Origin: Microbacterium sp. ABRD28
GTDB lineage: Bacteria > Actinomycetota > Actinomycetes > Actinomycetales > Microbacteriaceae
Length of the DNA stretch: 64,000 nt
Assembly: GCF_003850245.1 (NCBI RefSeq)
Contig: NZ_CP031015.1
Coordinates: 682,001 to 746,000, forward strand
Direction of reading: 5' to 3'
The position numbers were made by a program, and so were the translations under genes. Shown piece by piece: positions 31,260 to 40,587 of this stretch. Position 1 is the first letter of the stretch. Each line of letters starts with the position of its first letter. Under the pieces are notes generated by a model, which worked only from the letters and a program-made list of their open reading frames with translations, did no database searches and was not told where the DNA came from.

Positions 31260-33145
31260 CGCGCACCGCCGGGAAGGTCGGCCAGGCGGGTGACCCGGCG
31301 GAGGGACGGATGCCGCTGCAGCGCCGTCATCGCGCGGGCGAGCGGTGGCACGGTGAGGCCCGTGGATTCGAGCAGGTCGAGGTCGGAGAGGATGTCGGCG
31401 GGCGCGCCTGCGGCGCGGATGCGTCCGTCGTCGACCACCACGACCCGGTGGGCGTGCTCGGCGACGAGCTGCATGTCGTGCGAGACGACGAGGACCGTGG
31501 TGCCCGAGGTGTTCAGGTCGCCCAGGAGCGCCAGAAGCTCGTCGGCCCGGGCGCGGTCCTGTCCGAACGTCGGCTCGTCGAGGGCGAGCACCGGCGCACC
31601 CGTCACGAGCGCCGTGCCGACCGACAGGCGACGCTTCTGGCCGCCGGAGAGGAGGAACGGGTGGGTGGCGGCTTTGTCAGACAGGCCGAAGCGCGCGAGG
31701 ATCTCGGCCGTCCGCGCGCGGATCTCGTCGTCGGGGAGTCGCTGCAGGCGCAGCCCGTGCGCGACCTCGTCGAACACGGTGTGGGTGATGAACTGGTGCT
31801 CGGGGTTCTGGAAGACGAAGCCCACTCGGCGCGCGAGGGTGCGGATGTCGGCGCGGGCGACATCCGTCCCACCCACGGTGACGCTGCCCTTCGGGGGACG
31901 GATGACGCCCGCGATCGCCTGCAGCAGGGTCGTCTTGCCGGCGCCGTTGGCGCCGACGATGGCGACGAATTCCCCCGCGGCGATGTCGAGGTCGATGCCG
32001 TGGAGGACCTCGGTGCCGCCCCGGCGGACGGTGAGGTCTCGCACCTCGACGGCCGGGGTGGCTGCGAGTGCGGTCGCGGGGCGCGCGCGGCGCGTGCCGG
32101 CTGTGCGGAGCTCGCGGTCGAGGCGAGGAGATTCGGCTGAGACGCGGACGTTTCGCCCCGAATCGTCCGCGTCTCGACCGATCGTCCGCGTCTGAAGGGG
32201 GGAGGAGATGGGGTCGGGCGAGGACGTGGGTGCAGGGGCGAGGGAGGGTGCGGCGTCGAGCGCGGCGGTCAGCTCGGCGGGGGTCAGGGGGAGCGGGGCG
32301 AGGGCGTATCCCGCGGCGCGGAGCCGGAGCGCCGCGAGGGTCGACACCGGGAGCCACACGCCCATCGCGTGGAGCTCGTCTGCGCGGGTGCGCAGCACGT
32401 CGTCGGTCGAACCCTCCGCGAACAGCCGCCCGTCGGCGTCGAGGACGACCACCCGGTCGACGAGGCCGACGGCGGCGTCGAGATCGTGCTCCACGAGAAG
32501 GATCGCGCGGTCGCCCGCGGCGACGATGTCGGCGAGCGCGGCGTAGACCTCGTCGATGCCGCGCGGGTCGAGGTTCGCGGTCGGCTCGTCGAGGACGAGG
32601 AGCGGCGACCCGAGCGCGAGGGCGCAGGCGATCGCCAGGCGCTGCCGGCCGCCACCCGAGAGCCGGTCGGGGTTCTCGCGACGTCGTTCCCACAGCCCGA
32701 CCCGGCGAAGCGCCGCCTCGGCGCGCCCGAGCACCTCGTCGACCGGGAGCCGCAGGTTCTCAGGGCCGAAGGCGACCTCGTCCAGAAGCGTGCCGGTGAC
32801 GAGCTGGGCGTCGGGGTCCTGGAAGACCATCCCCACCCGCGTGCTCAGGGTCGCCACGGGGGTGGCGCCCACGTCGAAGCCGGCGACCTCGAGGTCGCCG
32901 ACGACCGCAGCGGGGATCGCCTGCGGGATGAGACCGTTCAGCGCCAGGGTGAGCGTCGACTTGCCAGACCCGCTGGGTCCCAGTAGCAGCACCACCTCAC
33001 CCGGCGCGACGTCGAGGGTCGCGGCGGCGGGGGTCGCGGCATGGGCCCCCTCGTGCGTGATCGCGACATGCCGAGCGCGGAGGAGGCGCGGGGCGTCATC
33101 TCGAGCCGTGCGCGGGGCGGCGTGGTCGCGGGGATGGGCGGGCAT
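31256..33145 (-). CDS. ECF transporter fused A-A' ATPase
   Basis: A 629-residue protein with two ABC ATPase domains. Domain 1 (about 15-270) has LLLGPSGSGKST and LSGGGRQRLAIA; domain 2 (about 360-600) has GANGAGKTT, LSGGQKRRLSVG and LALDEPTFGQD. They are joined by a Pro/Ser/Arg-rich linker of about 85 residues that contains a palindromic DNA repeat (32139-32193). ATG 33145 has GAGGA just before it; a start at 33172 is less likely. The fused layout is that of YkoD-type energising subunits. No S component is directly attached. Confidence 0.9.
   Translation of the reverse strand: MPAHPRDHAAPRTARDDAPRLLRARHVAITHEGAHAATPAAATLDVAPGEVVLLLGPSGSGKSTLTLALNGLIPQAIPAAVVGDLEVAGFDVGATPVATLSTRVGMVFQDPDAQLVTGTLLDEVAFGPENLRLPVDEVLGRAEAALRRVGLWERRRENPDRLSGGGRQRLAIACALALGSPLLVLDEPTANLDPRGIDEVYAALADIVAAGDRAILLVEHDLDAAVGLVDRVVVLDADGRLFAEGSTDDVLRTRADELHAMGVWLPVSTLAALRLRAAGYALAPLPLTPAELTAALDAAPSLAPAPTSSPDPISSPLQTRTIGRDADDSGRNVRVSAESPRLDRELRTAGTRRARPATALAATPAVEVRDLTVRRGGTEVLHGIDLDIAAGEFVAIVGANGAGKTTLLQAIAGVIRPPKGSVTVGGTDVARADIRTLARRVGFVFQNPEHQFITHTVFDEVAHGLRLQRLPDDEIRARTAEILARFGLSDKAATHPFLLSGGQKRRLSVGTALVTGAPVLALDEPTFGQDRARADELLALLGDLNTSGTTVLVVSHDMQLVAEHAHRVVVVDDGRIRAAGAPADILSDLDLLESTGLTVPPLARAMTALQRHPSLRRVTRLADLPGGAR
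32139..32193. repeat. Palindromic element inside the fused ATPase gene (element C)
   Basis: GAGACGCGGACG (32139-32150) pairs perfectly with CGTCCGCGTCTC (32164-32175) around TTTCGCCCCGAAT. CGTCCGCGTCT recurs at 32183-32193. The element falls in the inter-domain linker, residues about 318-336, and keeps the frame open. This looks like a tolerated insertion of an intergenic-type palindrome. Confidence 0.65.
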
Positions 33146-33254
33146 GGGTCCTCGATGGCTCAGTACCCCCAACTTAGCCTGCCCTAACCTCGCTCGGTTG
33201 GGCGGTCTCTCGACGCCGCGGCCACCCCCCGGCGGGCCGGCTCCGCGTCGCCCT

Positions 33255-33341
33255 GTCCCCGAACTCCTGCAGTTTCGCGCGTCGCGCGGCCAGAGACCCC
33301 GGATAGGAGCGCTGCGCGTGGAATCTGCAGGAGTTCGGGAC
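33255..33341. repeat. Palindromic element between divergent genes (element B)
   Basis: CCCGAACTCCTGCAG (33258-33272) pairs perfectly with its inverse at 33325-33339, and pairing extends outward to GTC/GAC with one bulge. The central 52 bases hold further GCGCG partial repeats. It lies in the 274-bp region (33146-33419) between the ECF ATPase and S11 peptidase genes; the rest of that region must hold two promoters but no clear elements are seen. Confidence 0.65.
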
Positions 33342-33419
33342 GCCGCACCCTTCGACTCTCACCTGGGACTCGCGCTTTCCCGCGCCACGAGGTAAGCATG
33401 AGGGGCTGGAGGGGGAGCA

Positions 33420-34775
33420 GTGACGACGGAGCTGGACGAGCCGGGCCAATTCGCCGACTTCGACGCCCTCATGCGCGACGCCGCGCGAGCGCCCGAGGGA
33501 CTGGCCGACATCGATCCCGGTCGTCGCCGGCGACGGCGCTGGATCGGCTGGACGGTCGCCCTGGTGATCCTCGCCCTGGTGATCGGCGCCCCATCGGCGT
33601 ACGTGACCTGGGCGCTGACCGCGCCGCTCCCCGCCGCCTCGGCGACCTACACCGAACCGGCCGTCCCGGTCACCGCCGCCGCGACGCTCTCGCTCCCCGC
33701 CCAGGGGTCGTCGGCGATCAGCGTCGCCGGCGGAGACGAGTACCTCGGCGCGGAGGCGGCGGGCATCTGGGCGACCTCCGGCCCGCAGGAGCCGGCGGCG
33801 ATGGCGAGCATCACCAAGCTCATCACCGCGCTCGTCGTGCTCGACGCCCACCCGCTCGCGAGCCCCGAGGACCAGGGGCCGACCCTGTGGTTCGACGGCG
33901 CCGACGAGGATCTCTACGACGCCTACTACGTGCAGAACGTCACGATCGCGCCGATGCCGGCAGGCAGTTCGATGACCCTCCGCGGCGCGCTCGCCACGAT
34001 GCTCATCCCGTCGGCCAGCAACTACGCCGACGTGGTCTCGACGTGGGCCTTCGGGTCACGGTCCGGCTTCGTCGCGGCGGCCCGCGCCTGGCTCGACGCC
34101 CACGGCCTCGCCCAGACCACCGTGGTCGACCCGACCGGCATCAGCCCCCGGAACACCAGCACTCCCGCCGACCTCATCGCGCTCGGGCGCATCGCCGCGG
34201 CGCACCCCGACATCGCGGCGATCGTCGACACCCGGTCGGCGACGATCGGCAGCGCCGGCATGGTCAACAACACCAACGGCCTGCTCGGCACGGCCGGCAT
34301 CACCGGCCTGAAGACCGGCAACCTCGGCGCCGGGACGTTCGCCTTTCTCTACACCTCCCGGCTCGACGTCGGCGTCGGCACGCCCCTCGCGGTGGTCGGC
34401 GTGGTTCTCGGGGGCGAATCCCGCGCGGCGGTCGACACAGACGTGCTGCGGCTCCTCGGCAGCATCCAGGAAGGCTTCCACGACGTGCCCCTGGTGACCG
34501 CCGGCCAGGCACTCGGAGACGTCACGACCCCGTGGGGTGGGGCGGCCCGCGTGGTGACCGCATCGGCAGCAGACATCCGCACCTGGTCGGACACCCCGAT
34601 CACGGTGACCTCCGACATCCGCACGCCGGACACGTACGCCGACGGCGAGGTGATCGGCACGATCACCTGGACCGCCGGGCCGCGGACGGCGACCGTCGAC
34701 GTCGTGGTCGAGGGCCAGATCGAACCGCCCACCGAGTGGTGGCGGTTGACTCACCCCGCCGAACTCGGGGGCTGA
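33420..34775 (+). CDS. Serine-type D-Ala-D-Ala carboxypeptidase (S11, penicillin-binding fold)
   Basis: A 451-residue protein. A cytoplasmic N-terminus is followed by one membrane anchor (GWTVALVILALVIGAPSAYV, about 42-61) and an extracytoplasmic S11 domain. Ser130-x-x-Lys133 (SITK) is the nucleophile motif and KTG is at 298-300. The usual S-x-N box reads SAS (198-200) followed by Asn201, so the Asn is displaced or replaced. It would trim or bind peptidoglycan stem peptides. GTG 33420 follows GGAGGGGGAGCA. Its end overlaps the convergent S-component gene by 25 bp. Confidence 0.85.
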   Translation: MTTELDEPGQFADFDALMRDAARAPEGLADIDPGRRRRRRWIGWTVALVILALVIGAPSAYVTWALTAPLPAASATYTEPAVPVTAAATLSLPAQGSSAISVAGGDEYLGAEAAGIWATSGPQEPAAMASITKLITALVVLDAHPLASPEDQGPTLWFDGADEDLYDAYYVQNVTIAPMPAGSSMTLRGALATMLIPSASNYADVVSTWAFGSRSGFVAAARAWLDAHGLAQTTVVDPTGISPRNTSTPADLIALGRIAAAHPDIAAIVDTRSATIGSAGMVNNTNGLLGTAGITGLKTGNLGAGTFAFLYTSRLDVGVGTPLAVVGVVLGGESRAAVDTDVLRLLGSIQEGFHDVPLVTAGQALGDVTTPWGGAARVVTASAADIRTWSDTPITVTSDIRTPDTYADGEVIGTITWTAGPRTATVDVVVEGQIEPPTEWWRLTHPAELGG

Positions 34776-35320
34776 GGAATCCGCGGACGCACGCCGGCCC
34801 GGCGGAGTGCGCGACCGATGCCGAGCCCGACCGCGGTCCAGGCGATCGGGCCGATGACGAAGAGGGCGACGTAGACGACCTGCTGCCACTCGCGGAACTG
34901 CGCCACATCGGCGGCGAACCAGATCGCCGCGCCGATCACCACGCCCACGACGACGGCCGAGACGAAGAACCGCCACGGTTCCCACCGACGGTATCGGGTG
35001 AGGGCGGCCACCCCCTCCTGCAGCAGGCCGATGAGGATCGCCGTCCCGATGTAGCGACCGATCCACACCGGCACGACGGCGCTCGCCACGAGCGCCGCGA
35101 TGAGATGCGTCAGCAGCGCGACCCAGGGCTGGCGCAGCAGCTCCTGCGCGATCACTCCGGGAAGGACATGGATGCCGAGGACGAGGCCGTACAGGATCGG
35201 CCAGGTCGCGACGATCACGCCGCTGACGGCTCCCGCTCCTGCCTGCAGCACGCCCGTCGCCACGCCGATGGCCGCGCACGTCAGAAGAACGCGGGTCGTC
35301 AGAGGCGCGGTTCGGGCCAC
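34751..35320 (-). CDS. Probable ECF transporter substrate-binding (S) component, YkoE-like
   Basis: A 189-residue membrane protein with five to six helices (VLLTCAAIGVATGVLQAG; GVIVATWPILYGLVLGIHVL; IGTAILIGLLQEGVAAL; VVVGVVIGAAIWFAA). The G-x-x-x-G-x-L-Q-A-G and P-G-V-I-A-Q-E-L-L segments resemble YkoE-family S components, which capture a vitamin such as a thiamine precursor. It is on the same strand as the T and A subunits but separated from them by the S11 gene. The assignment is from pattern and context. GTG 35320 is the start. Confidence 0.65.
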   Translation of the reverse strand: MARTAPLTTRVLLTCAAIGVATGVLQAGAGAVSGVIVATWPILYGLVLGIHVLPGVIAQELLRQPWVALLTHLIAALVASAVVPVWIGRYIGTAILIGLLQEGVAALTRYRRWEPWRFFVSAVVVGVVIGAAIWFAADVAQFREWQQVVYVALFVIGPIAWTAVGLGIGRALRRAGVRPRIPQPPSSAG

Positions 35321-35462
35321 GTCTTCAGCGTAGGGCGGATCTCATCGAGTTCTCATCTGGAATGCGTTCTCTGAGTTTCGCCTGTGAGTTACGTTAGCCC
35401 GACGTGCGCGCCGATGATGCCGCGCACGCCTCGCTCTACACCATCCTCGTTGGGAGCCTTCT

Positions 35463-38400
35463 ATGGGTCGATCCTCCGTGAGAGCAGCCGCGGTCGTCAC
35501 ACTCGCCGCCCTGTTCACCGGGTCCGCAGCAACCGGCGCCTATGCCGCGACACCCGTAGAGGAGGTGACACCCCCCACTCCCATCGATTCCCCCACCGGT
35601 TCGTACATCGTGCTGCTCGAGGAAGAGCCCGTCGCGACGTACGAGGGCGGCGAGGCAGGGCTCGCGCCCACCAAGCCCGATGAGGGCGAGAAGCTCGACA
35701 CCCAGTCGCAGGCCGTCGAGGAGTACTCCACCTTCCTCGCCGAACGGCAGCAGGATGTCGCGGCCGAGACCGGCGTCGACCCTGCGGCCACCTACCAGCT
35801 GACCCTCAACGGTTTCAGCGCGAAGATGTCGCCCGAGCAGGCCGCGAAGGTCGCCGGGACCGACGGCGTCATCGGCGTGTACCCCGATGAGATCCGTCAC
35901 CCCGACGCGGTCCCCTCCACCGAGTTCCTCGGCCTCGAGGGCGCCGGCGGCGTGTGGGAGCAGGTCGGCGGTGTGGATGCCGCAGGTGAGGGCGTCGTCG
36001 TCGGTGTCATCGACACCGGTATCGCTCCCGAGAACCCCTCGTTCGCCGGCGACCCGCTGGGCACGACGCCGGGCACGGGCGAGCCCTACCTCGAGGGCAA
36101 CGAAGTCGTGTTCGACAAGGCCGACGGCACGCAGTTCCGCGCGGAGCGCGTGACCGGCGAGGCGTGGGACGAGTCGGCGTACTCCACCAAGCTCATCGGT
36201 GCGCGCTACTTCGGCGACGGCGCTGCCGCCGCCGGCTTCACCTTCGAGGCCGATTACCTCTCGCCCCGCGACAACGACGGGCACGGCTCGCACACCGCCG
36301 GCACGGCCGCGGGCAACGACCAGGTCGCCGCGTCGATCGAGGGCATCGACCTCGGCGCGATCTCGGGTGTCGCCCCGGCCGCGAAGGTCTCGGCGTACAA
36401 GGCCTGCTGGGCAGGCCCCGACCCGCTCGTCACCGAGGACGACATCTGCGCCCTGAGCGACCTGCTCGACGCGATCGACACCGCGGTGGCCGACGGCGTC
36501 GACGTCATCAACTACTCGATCGGTGGCGGCGCAGCATCCTCCACCTGGCAGCCGGACGACATCTCGTTCTTCAACGCGGCCATCGCGGGTGTGTTCGTGT
36601 CGGTCAGCGCCGGCAACAGCGGCCCCGACGCCTCGACCGCCGACCACGCCTCGCCGTGGTACGCCACCGTCGCCGCGTCGACGATCCCCACCTGGGAGGG
36701 CAGCGTCCAGCTGCCGAACGGCTTCCTCGAAGCCGGCGCGTCGGTCACCGTGCAGGAGGGTGAGGAGGTCACCGGCCCGGTCGTCTACGCCGGCGACATC
36801 CCCGCCGCGGGCGCGAACGCCGCCGATGCCGCGCTGTGCTTCCTCGACACCGTCGACCCCGCGCAGGCCGCGGGCAAGATCGTCGTCTGCGACCGCGGCG
36901 TGAACGCGCGCGTGGAGAAGTCGCAGGAGGTCGCCGCCGCCGGCGGAACCGGGATGATCCTCGTGAACGTCACCCCCGGGTCGCTCGACAACGACTTCCA
37001 CTCGGTTCCGACCGTGCACCTGGATGCCGCTGCGCGCCCCGCGCTGCTGGACTACGTCCAGAACACCGTCGACCCCACGGCGACCCTCATCGGCGGCAAC
37101 ATTACCGGCAACGAGACCCCGGTGCCGCAGGTGGCGGGCTTCTCGAGCCGCGGCCCGATGCTCGCCGACGGCAGTGATGTGCTCAAGCCCGACATCGCCG
37201 CCCCCGGTGTGGCGATCCTCGCCGCGGTGCAGAACGATGCCGACGGCAACCCCGCGTACGGCGTGCTCTCGGGCACCTCGATGGCGGCGCCGCACATCGC
37301 CGGGCTCGGCGCGCTGTACCTCGGCGAGAACCCGCTGGCCACGCCCGACGAGGTCAAGTCGGCGATGATGACCACCGCCTACGACACCGTGAACGCCGAT
37401 GGGACGGCGAACACCGACCCGTTCGCGCAGGGCGCCGGCCAGGTCGACGCGCGACGCTTCCTCGACCCGGGCCTGCTGTACCTCAACGGCCCGGCTGACT
37501 GGGCGGCGTTCGTCGAGGGCGTGGGGAACTTCGACTTCGACGGTATCGAGCCCATCGACGGCAGCGACCTGAACCTCGCCTCGATCGCGATCGGCACGCT
37601 CTCCAGCGAGCAGACCGTGACCCGCACCCTCACCGCGACGCGCCCCGGCACGTACACGGTGGATGCGTCGATCCCCGGCGTCAACGTCTCGGTCGAGCCG
37701 TCGACGCTCACCTTCGGGGCGGCAGGCGAGAGCCAGTCGTTCTCGGTGACGATCTCGAACGCCACGGCTCCCGTCGAGCAGTGGGCCACGGGCTTCCTCA
37801 CCTGGACCGGCGGTGACGGCACCACCGCGCGCTCGCCGCTCGCGGTGGTGCCCGTGACGGCGGATGCTCCGGCGACGGCCTCGGGCGAGGGGATCACCGG
37901 CAGCACCGACGTGACCATCACGCCCGGCGTGACCGGCGACCTCGCACTGAACCTCTCGGGCCTCGCGCCGGTGAGCCTGCTCACCGACCCCGCGAACCCC
38001 GTCGAGGGCCACACCGGAAACGAGAACTCCGGTGACGAGAACGGTGACGTCGCGTGGATCGTCGACGTGGCCGAGGGTGCGACGCTCGCACAGTGGAAGC
38101 TGGACTCGTCGGATGACGAGGGCAGCGACCTCGACCTGTTCGTGTACCGCGTGGTCGCTCCGGATGACCTCCGCTACTACGAGTCGTGGTCTTCGGCGAC
38201 GGCGTCTGCCGACGAGCAGGTGAGCCTGGACGACCCCGAGGCGGGGACGTACCTGGTCATCGCGAACATGTACTCGATCACGCAGCCCCTGACGTGGGAT
38301 CTCACGTCGGCGGTCGTCACCCCGGGTGGCGCGGGCTCGTTCACCGCGACGCCGAACCCGCTGCCCGTGCAGCAGGGCGTGCCCGCGACCTACACCGTCT

Positions 38401-39047
38401 CGTGGTCGGGCCTGGAGGCCGAGACCCGTTACCTCGGTGTCGTCGGCTACGGCGACTCGGCGGTGCGGACGGTCGTCGAGGTCGATGCCGGGGCCGCGGC
38501 TCCGGTCGCGGTCGAGGCTCCGTCGATCAGCGGAACCCCGAAGATCGGACGCACCCTCACCGCTGACCCCGGCACGTGGGACCCGGCCGAGGTGACGGTC
38601 GCCTACCAGTGGCTGCGTAACGGCGAGCCGATCGAGGGGGCGACCTCCGACCGCTACCGCGTGACCCGCGACGACCAGGGCGCCGCCCTGTCGGTGCGCG
38701 TCACCGCCACGGCCGAGGGGAACATCAACCCCGGCACCGCGACGAGCGCCGAGGTGTTCGTCAAGGTGGCTTCCGACACGCGGGTGAGCCTCAACCGCTA
38801 CGTCGGATCGAGCTCGCAGGAGTTCGTCGCCACCGTGACGGTCTCGGCCCGGAACGGCGTCGTGCCCGAGGGTGAGGTGACCCTCTTCGTGGATGCGAAG
38901 AAGTACACCGGCACCCTCGTGAACGGTCAGGTCGCCTTCCCGCTGCCCAAGCAGAACCGCGGCGTGCACGTCGTGGTCGCGCAGTACGGCGGCAGCGACA
39001 CGGTCGAGACCTCGACGGGACTCTCCGGGTTCCTCGTGCTCCGCTGA
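35463..39047 (+). CDS. Secreted subtilisin-like serine protease (S8), multidomain
   Basis: A 1194-residue exported protease. It has a signal peptide (VRAAAVVTLAALFTGSAAT, ending near AYAA), an I9-type inhibitor propeptide (about 40-145), and a catalytic domain with Asp184 (GVIDTG), His274 (DGHGSHTAGT) and Ser606 (GTSMAAPH). A PA domain is inserted at about 390-530 (VVCDRGVNARVEKSQ). Fn3-like domains (about 690-1000) and an Ig-like repeat domain (YQWLRNGEPIEGATSDRY) complete it. No LPxTG anchor is visible, so it is probably released. It likely degrades environmental protein. A strong terminator follows. Confidence 0.93.
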   Translation: MGRSSVRAAAVVTLAALFTGSAATGAYAATPVEEVTPPTPIDSPTGSYIVLLEEEPVATYEGGEAGLAPTKPDEGEKLDTQSQAVEEYSTFLAERQQDVAAETGVDPAATYQLTLNGFSAKMSPEQAAKVAGTDGVIGVYPDEIRHPDAVPSTEFLGLEGAGGVWEQVGGVDAAGEGVVVGVIDTGIAPENPSFAGDPLGTTPGTGEPYLEGNEVVFDKADGTQFRAERVTGEAWDESAYSTKLIGARYFGDGAAAAGFTFEADYLSPRDNDGHGSHTAGTAAGNDQVAASIEGIDLGAISGVAPAAKVSAYKACWAGPDPLVTEDDICALSDLLDAIDTAVADGVDVINYSIGGGAASSTWQPDDISFFNAAIAGVFVSVSAGNSGPDASTADHASPWYATVAASTIPTWEGSVQLPNGFLEAGASVTVQEGEEVTGPVVYAGDIPAAGANAADAALCFLDTVDPAQAAGKIVVCDRGVNARVEKSQEVAAAGGTGMILVNVTPGSLDNDFHSVPTVHLDAAARPALLDYVQNTVDPTATLIGGNITGNETPVPQVAGFSSRGPMLADGSDVLKPDIAAPGVAILAAVQNDADGNPAYGVLSGTSMAAPHIAGLGALYLGENPLATPDEVKSAMMTTAYDTVNADGTANTDPFAQGAGQVDARRFLDPGLLYLNGPADWAAFVEGVGNFDFDGIEPIDGSDLNLASIAIGTLSSEQTVTRTLTATRPGTYTVDASIPGVNVSVEPSTLTFGAAGESQSFSVTISNATAPVEQWATGFLTWTGGDGTTARSPLAVVPVTADAPATASGEGITGSTDVTITPGVTGDLALNLSGLAPVSLLTDPANPVEGHTGNENSGDENGDVAWIVDVAEGATLAQWKLDSSDDEGSDLDLFVYRVVAPDDLRYYESWSSATASADEQVSLDDPEAGTYLVIANMYSITQPLTWDLTSAVVTPGGAGSFTATPNPLPVQQGVPATYTVSWSGLEAETRYLGVVGYGDSAVRTVVEVDAGAAAPVAVEAPSISGTPKIGRTLTADPGTWDPAEVTVAYQWLRNGEPIEGATSDRYRVTRDDQGAALSVRVTATAEGNINPGTATSAEVFVKVASDTRVSLNRYVGSSSQEFVATVTVSARNGVVPEGEVTLFVDAKKYTGTLVNGQVAFPLPKQNRGVHVVVAQYGGSDTVETSTGLSGFLVLR

Positions 39048-39074
39048 CGCGGAGAGCGACCGCGCTGAGAACGA

Positions 39075-39108
39075 CGGCGGCGTCCGGGCTTCGGCTCGGG
39101 CGCCGCCG
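39075..39108 (+). terminator. Terminator hairpin after subtilase gene
   Basis: CGGCGGCG (39075-39082) pairs with CGCCGCCG (39101-39108), continuing after one mismatch through CCGGGC/GCTCGG to a TTCG tetraloop. GCGTTT follows. The stem lies between convergent genes (subtilase and pirin). Confidence 0.75.
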
Positions 39109-39137
39109 GCGTTTCGGGGCGGCGTCGGGGGCGCAGG

Positions 39138-40166
39138 CTAGACCCGGCGGCGCCGGCGTGTCAGGCGCACGGCCGGAAGCGGCGGAGCGGGGATCCACTC
39201 GTCGCCGTGATCGACGACCCGACCGAAGCGGTCGCCGCGTGCCTGCCAGGCCTCGCGCGCTTCGACGATCTCCTCGTGCGAGCGGCCGACGAAGTTCCAC
39301 CACATGACGATCTCGTCTTCGAACGGCTCGCCTCCGAGGAGGAAGACCGTGGCGTCATCCGAACTGGACAGTTCCACCCCGCTCCGGCGGGTTCCGAGAT
39401 AGAGCAGATGGCGGTCGTCGACGGATGCCGCGGGGCGGCCGTCGGACTCATCGACGACGTCGAACACGTCGACCTCGCCCGTGAGGCCGAGGACGGCGTG
39501 CTCCCATTCCGGCCGCAGCGGTACGCGCACCCGCGACCCGGCGGGGATGCGGATCTCGGCGCCGACGATGGGTGTGAAGGCGCTCGCCGGTGATGCCGCC
39601 TCTCCCAGGCTCCCCATCACGACGGTCGCTTCACCGTCGGCGCCCGTCGTGGCATCCAGCCGCAGTGTGGGCAGCGCCTCGTGCCGCTCGAAATCGGGGG
39701 CACCGTTTCGTCGTGACTCGGGGAGCGCCACCCACAACTGAAGGGCGTCGAGCGCGGTCGGACCGTCGCCGAGGGAGTACTCCGAGTGCGAGATGCCGGC
39801 GCCGCTCGTCATGAGGTTCAACGCGCCGCGGCGCACCACGACGTCGCTGCCCACCGAGTCGCGGTGGCGCACCTCGCCGACGAGAGGCCACGTCACCGTC
39901 TGCAGTCCGATGTGCGGATGGGGTTCGACCCGCATCGTGGTCTCCTGCGGACCGAACCGGTCCAAGAAGCACCACGCCCCGACGATCGGCAGGTCGCGCT
40001 GGGGAAGCGCCCGGTAGACCTCCATCCCGCGCACCCCGCCGAGCGGCACCTCGCGCGCCTCGAGCAGCAGGGCCCGCGGGCCGTCGCACTCCACCGCCGC
40101 CGACAGCTCGGCGGAGGCGTCCAGGCCGCCTGCCGTGCCCTTCGTCGGAGCGTCGAGGCGTGTCAT
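39138..40166 (-). CDS. Pirin family protein
   Basis: A 342-residue bicupin. The metal-binding N-terminal cupin is marked by RVEPHPHIGLQTVTW and VGEVRHRDSVGS, followed by TSGAGISHSEYS, matching pirin's conserved His set. The second cupin ends FLLGGEPFEDEIVMWWNFVG, the family C-terminal signature. Pirins include quercetinase-like dioxygenases and regulators; the activity here is unknown. ATG 40166 overlaps the stop of the upstream GNAT gene by 4 bp. Confidence 0.92.
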   Translation of the reverse strand: MTRLDAPTKGTAGGLDASAELSAAVECDGPRALLLEAREVPLGGVRGMEVYRALPQRDLPIVGAWCFLDRFGPQETTMRVEPHPHIGLQTVTWPLVGEVRHRDSVGSDVVVRRGALNLMTSGAGISHSEYSLGDGPTALDALQLWVALPESRRNGAPDFERHEALPTLRLDATTGADGEATVVMGSLGEAASPASAFTPIVGAEIRIPAGSRVRVPLRPEWEHAVLGLTGEVDVFDVVDESDGRPAASVDDRHLLYLGTRRSGVELSSSDDATVFLLGGEPFEDEIVMWWNFVGRSHEEIVEAREAWQARGDRFGRVVDHGDEWIPAPPLPAVRLTRRRRRV

Positions 40167-40477
40167 GGCCGGGGCTCCGGCCAGTCGACCTGCAGGCCGG
40201 CGACCTCGTGCTTCCCCAGCCAGCGCGCGACGAAGGGGCAGCGGGGAACCATCGTGGCCCCCCGCGCCGCGACATCCGCCATCGCCTGGCCGACCAGGGT
40301 GCCGCCGAGTCCGCGGCCGGCGAAGGCCTCGTCGATCTCGGTGTGGATGAACAGCTCGCGACCTCGGGAGTCGGTGATGAACTGCGAGAATCCGCCGAGC
40401 GCGTCGCCGACGTGGATCTCGTAGCGGCCGGCCTCGTCGTTGCGGGTGACGGTGATGGTGTCGGTCTCGTCGCTCAC
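40163..40477 (-). CDS. Small GNAT-type N-acetyltransferase (YjdJ-like)
   Basis: A 104-residue protein with ELFIHTEIDEAFAGRGLGG (the acetyl-CoA-binding R-G-x-G-x-G-type loop), then VGQAMADVAARGATMVPRC and FVARWLGKH. This is the minimal GNAT fold of the YjdJ/Acetyltransf_CG group. GTG 40477 is preferred over ATG 40498 because GGAAGGA lies six bases before it. It is the first gene of a two-gene operon with pirin. The acceptor substrate is unknown. Confidence 0.85.
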   Translation of the reverse strand: MSDETDTITVTRNDEAGRYEIHVGDALGGFSQFITDSRGRELFIHTEIDEAFAGRGLGGTLVGQAMADVAARGATMVPRCPFVARWLGKHEVAGLQVDWPEPRP

Positions 40478-40587
40478 GGGCGTCCTTCCGTTGTGCATCC
40501 CAACCTAAGCCGCCCCGAAGACATTCCGCGAGGATGCCGTCGCGCCACCCGGCGCCACTTGGCGCGTGGATCGGGCAGACTCGCTGG

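Noticed and set aside
28003..31266. A 1087-codon open frame on the minus strand
   Set aside because: It runs antisense to the rhodopsin and acyl-CoA dehydrogenase genes and out of frame through the ECF T gene. Its product is low-complexity Arg/Asp/His-rich sequence with no family features, the usual shadow frame in high-GC DNA.
35321..35462. TPP or other vitamin riboswitch before the probable ECF S component
   Set aside because: No conserved thiamine-element sequence is seen on either strand in the region upstream of the S-component gene.
35436..38969. A 1177-codon open frame on the minus strand opposite the subtilase
   Set aside because: Long antisense frames are expected opposite GC-rich genes. 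The subtilase has an intact signal peptide and catalytic triad, whereas this frame has no recognisable domain.
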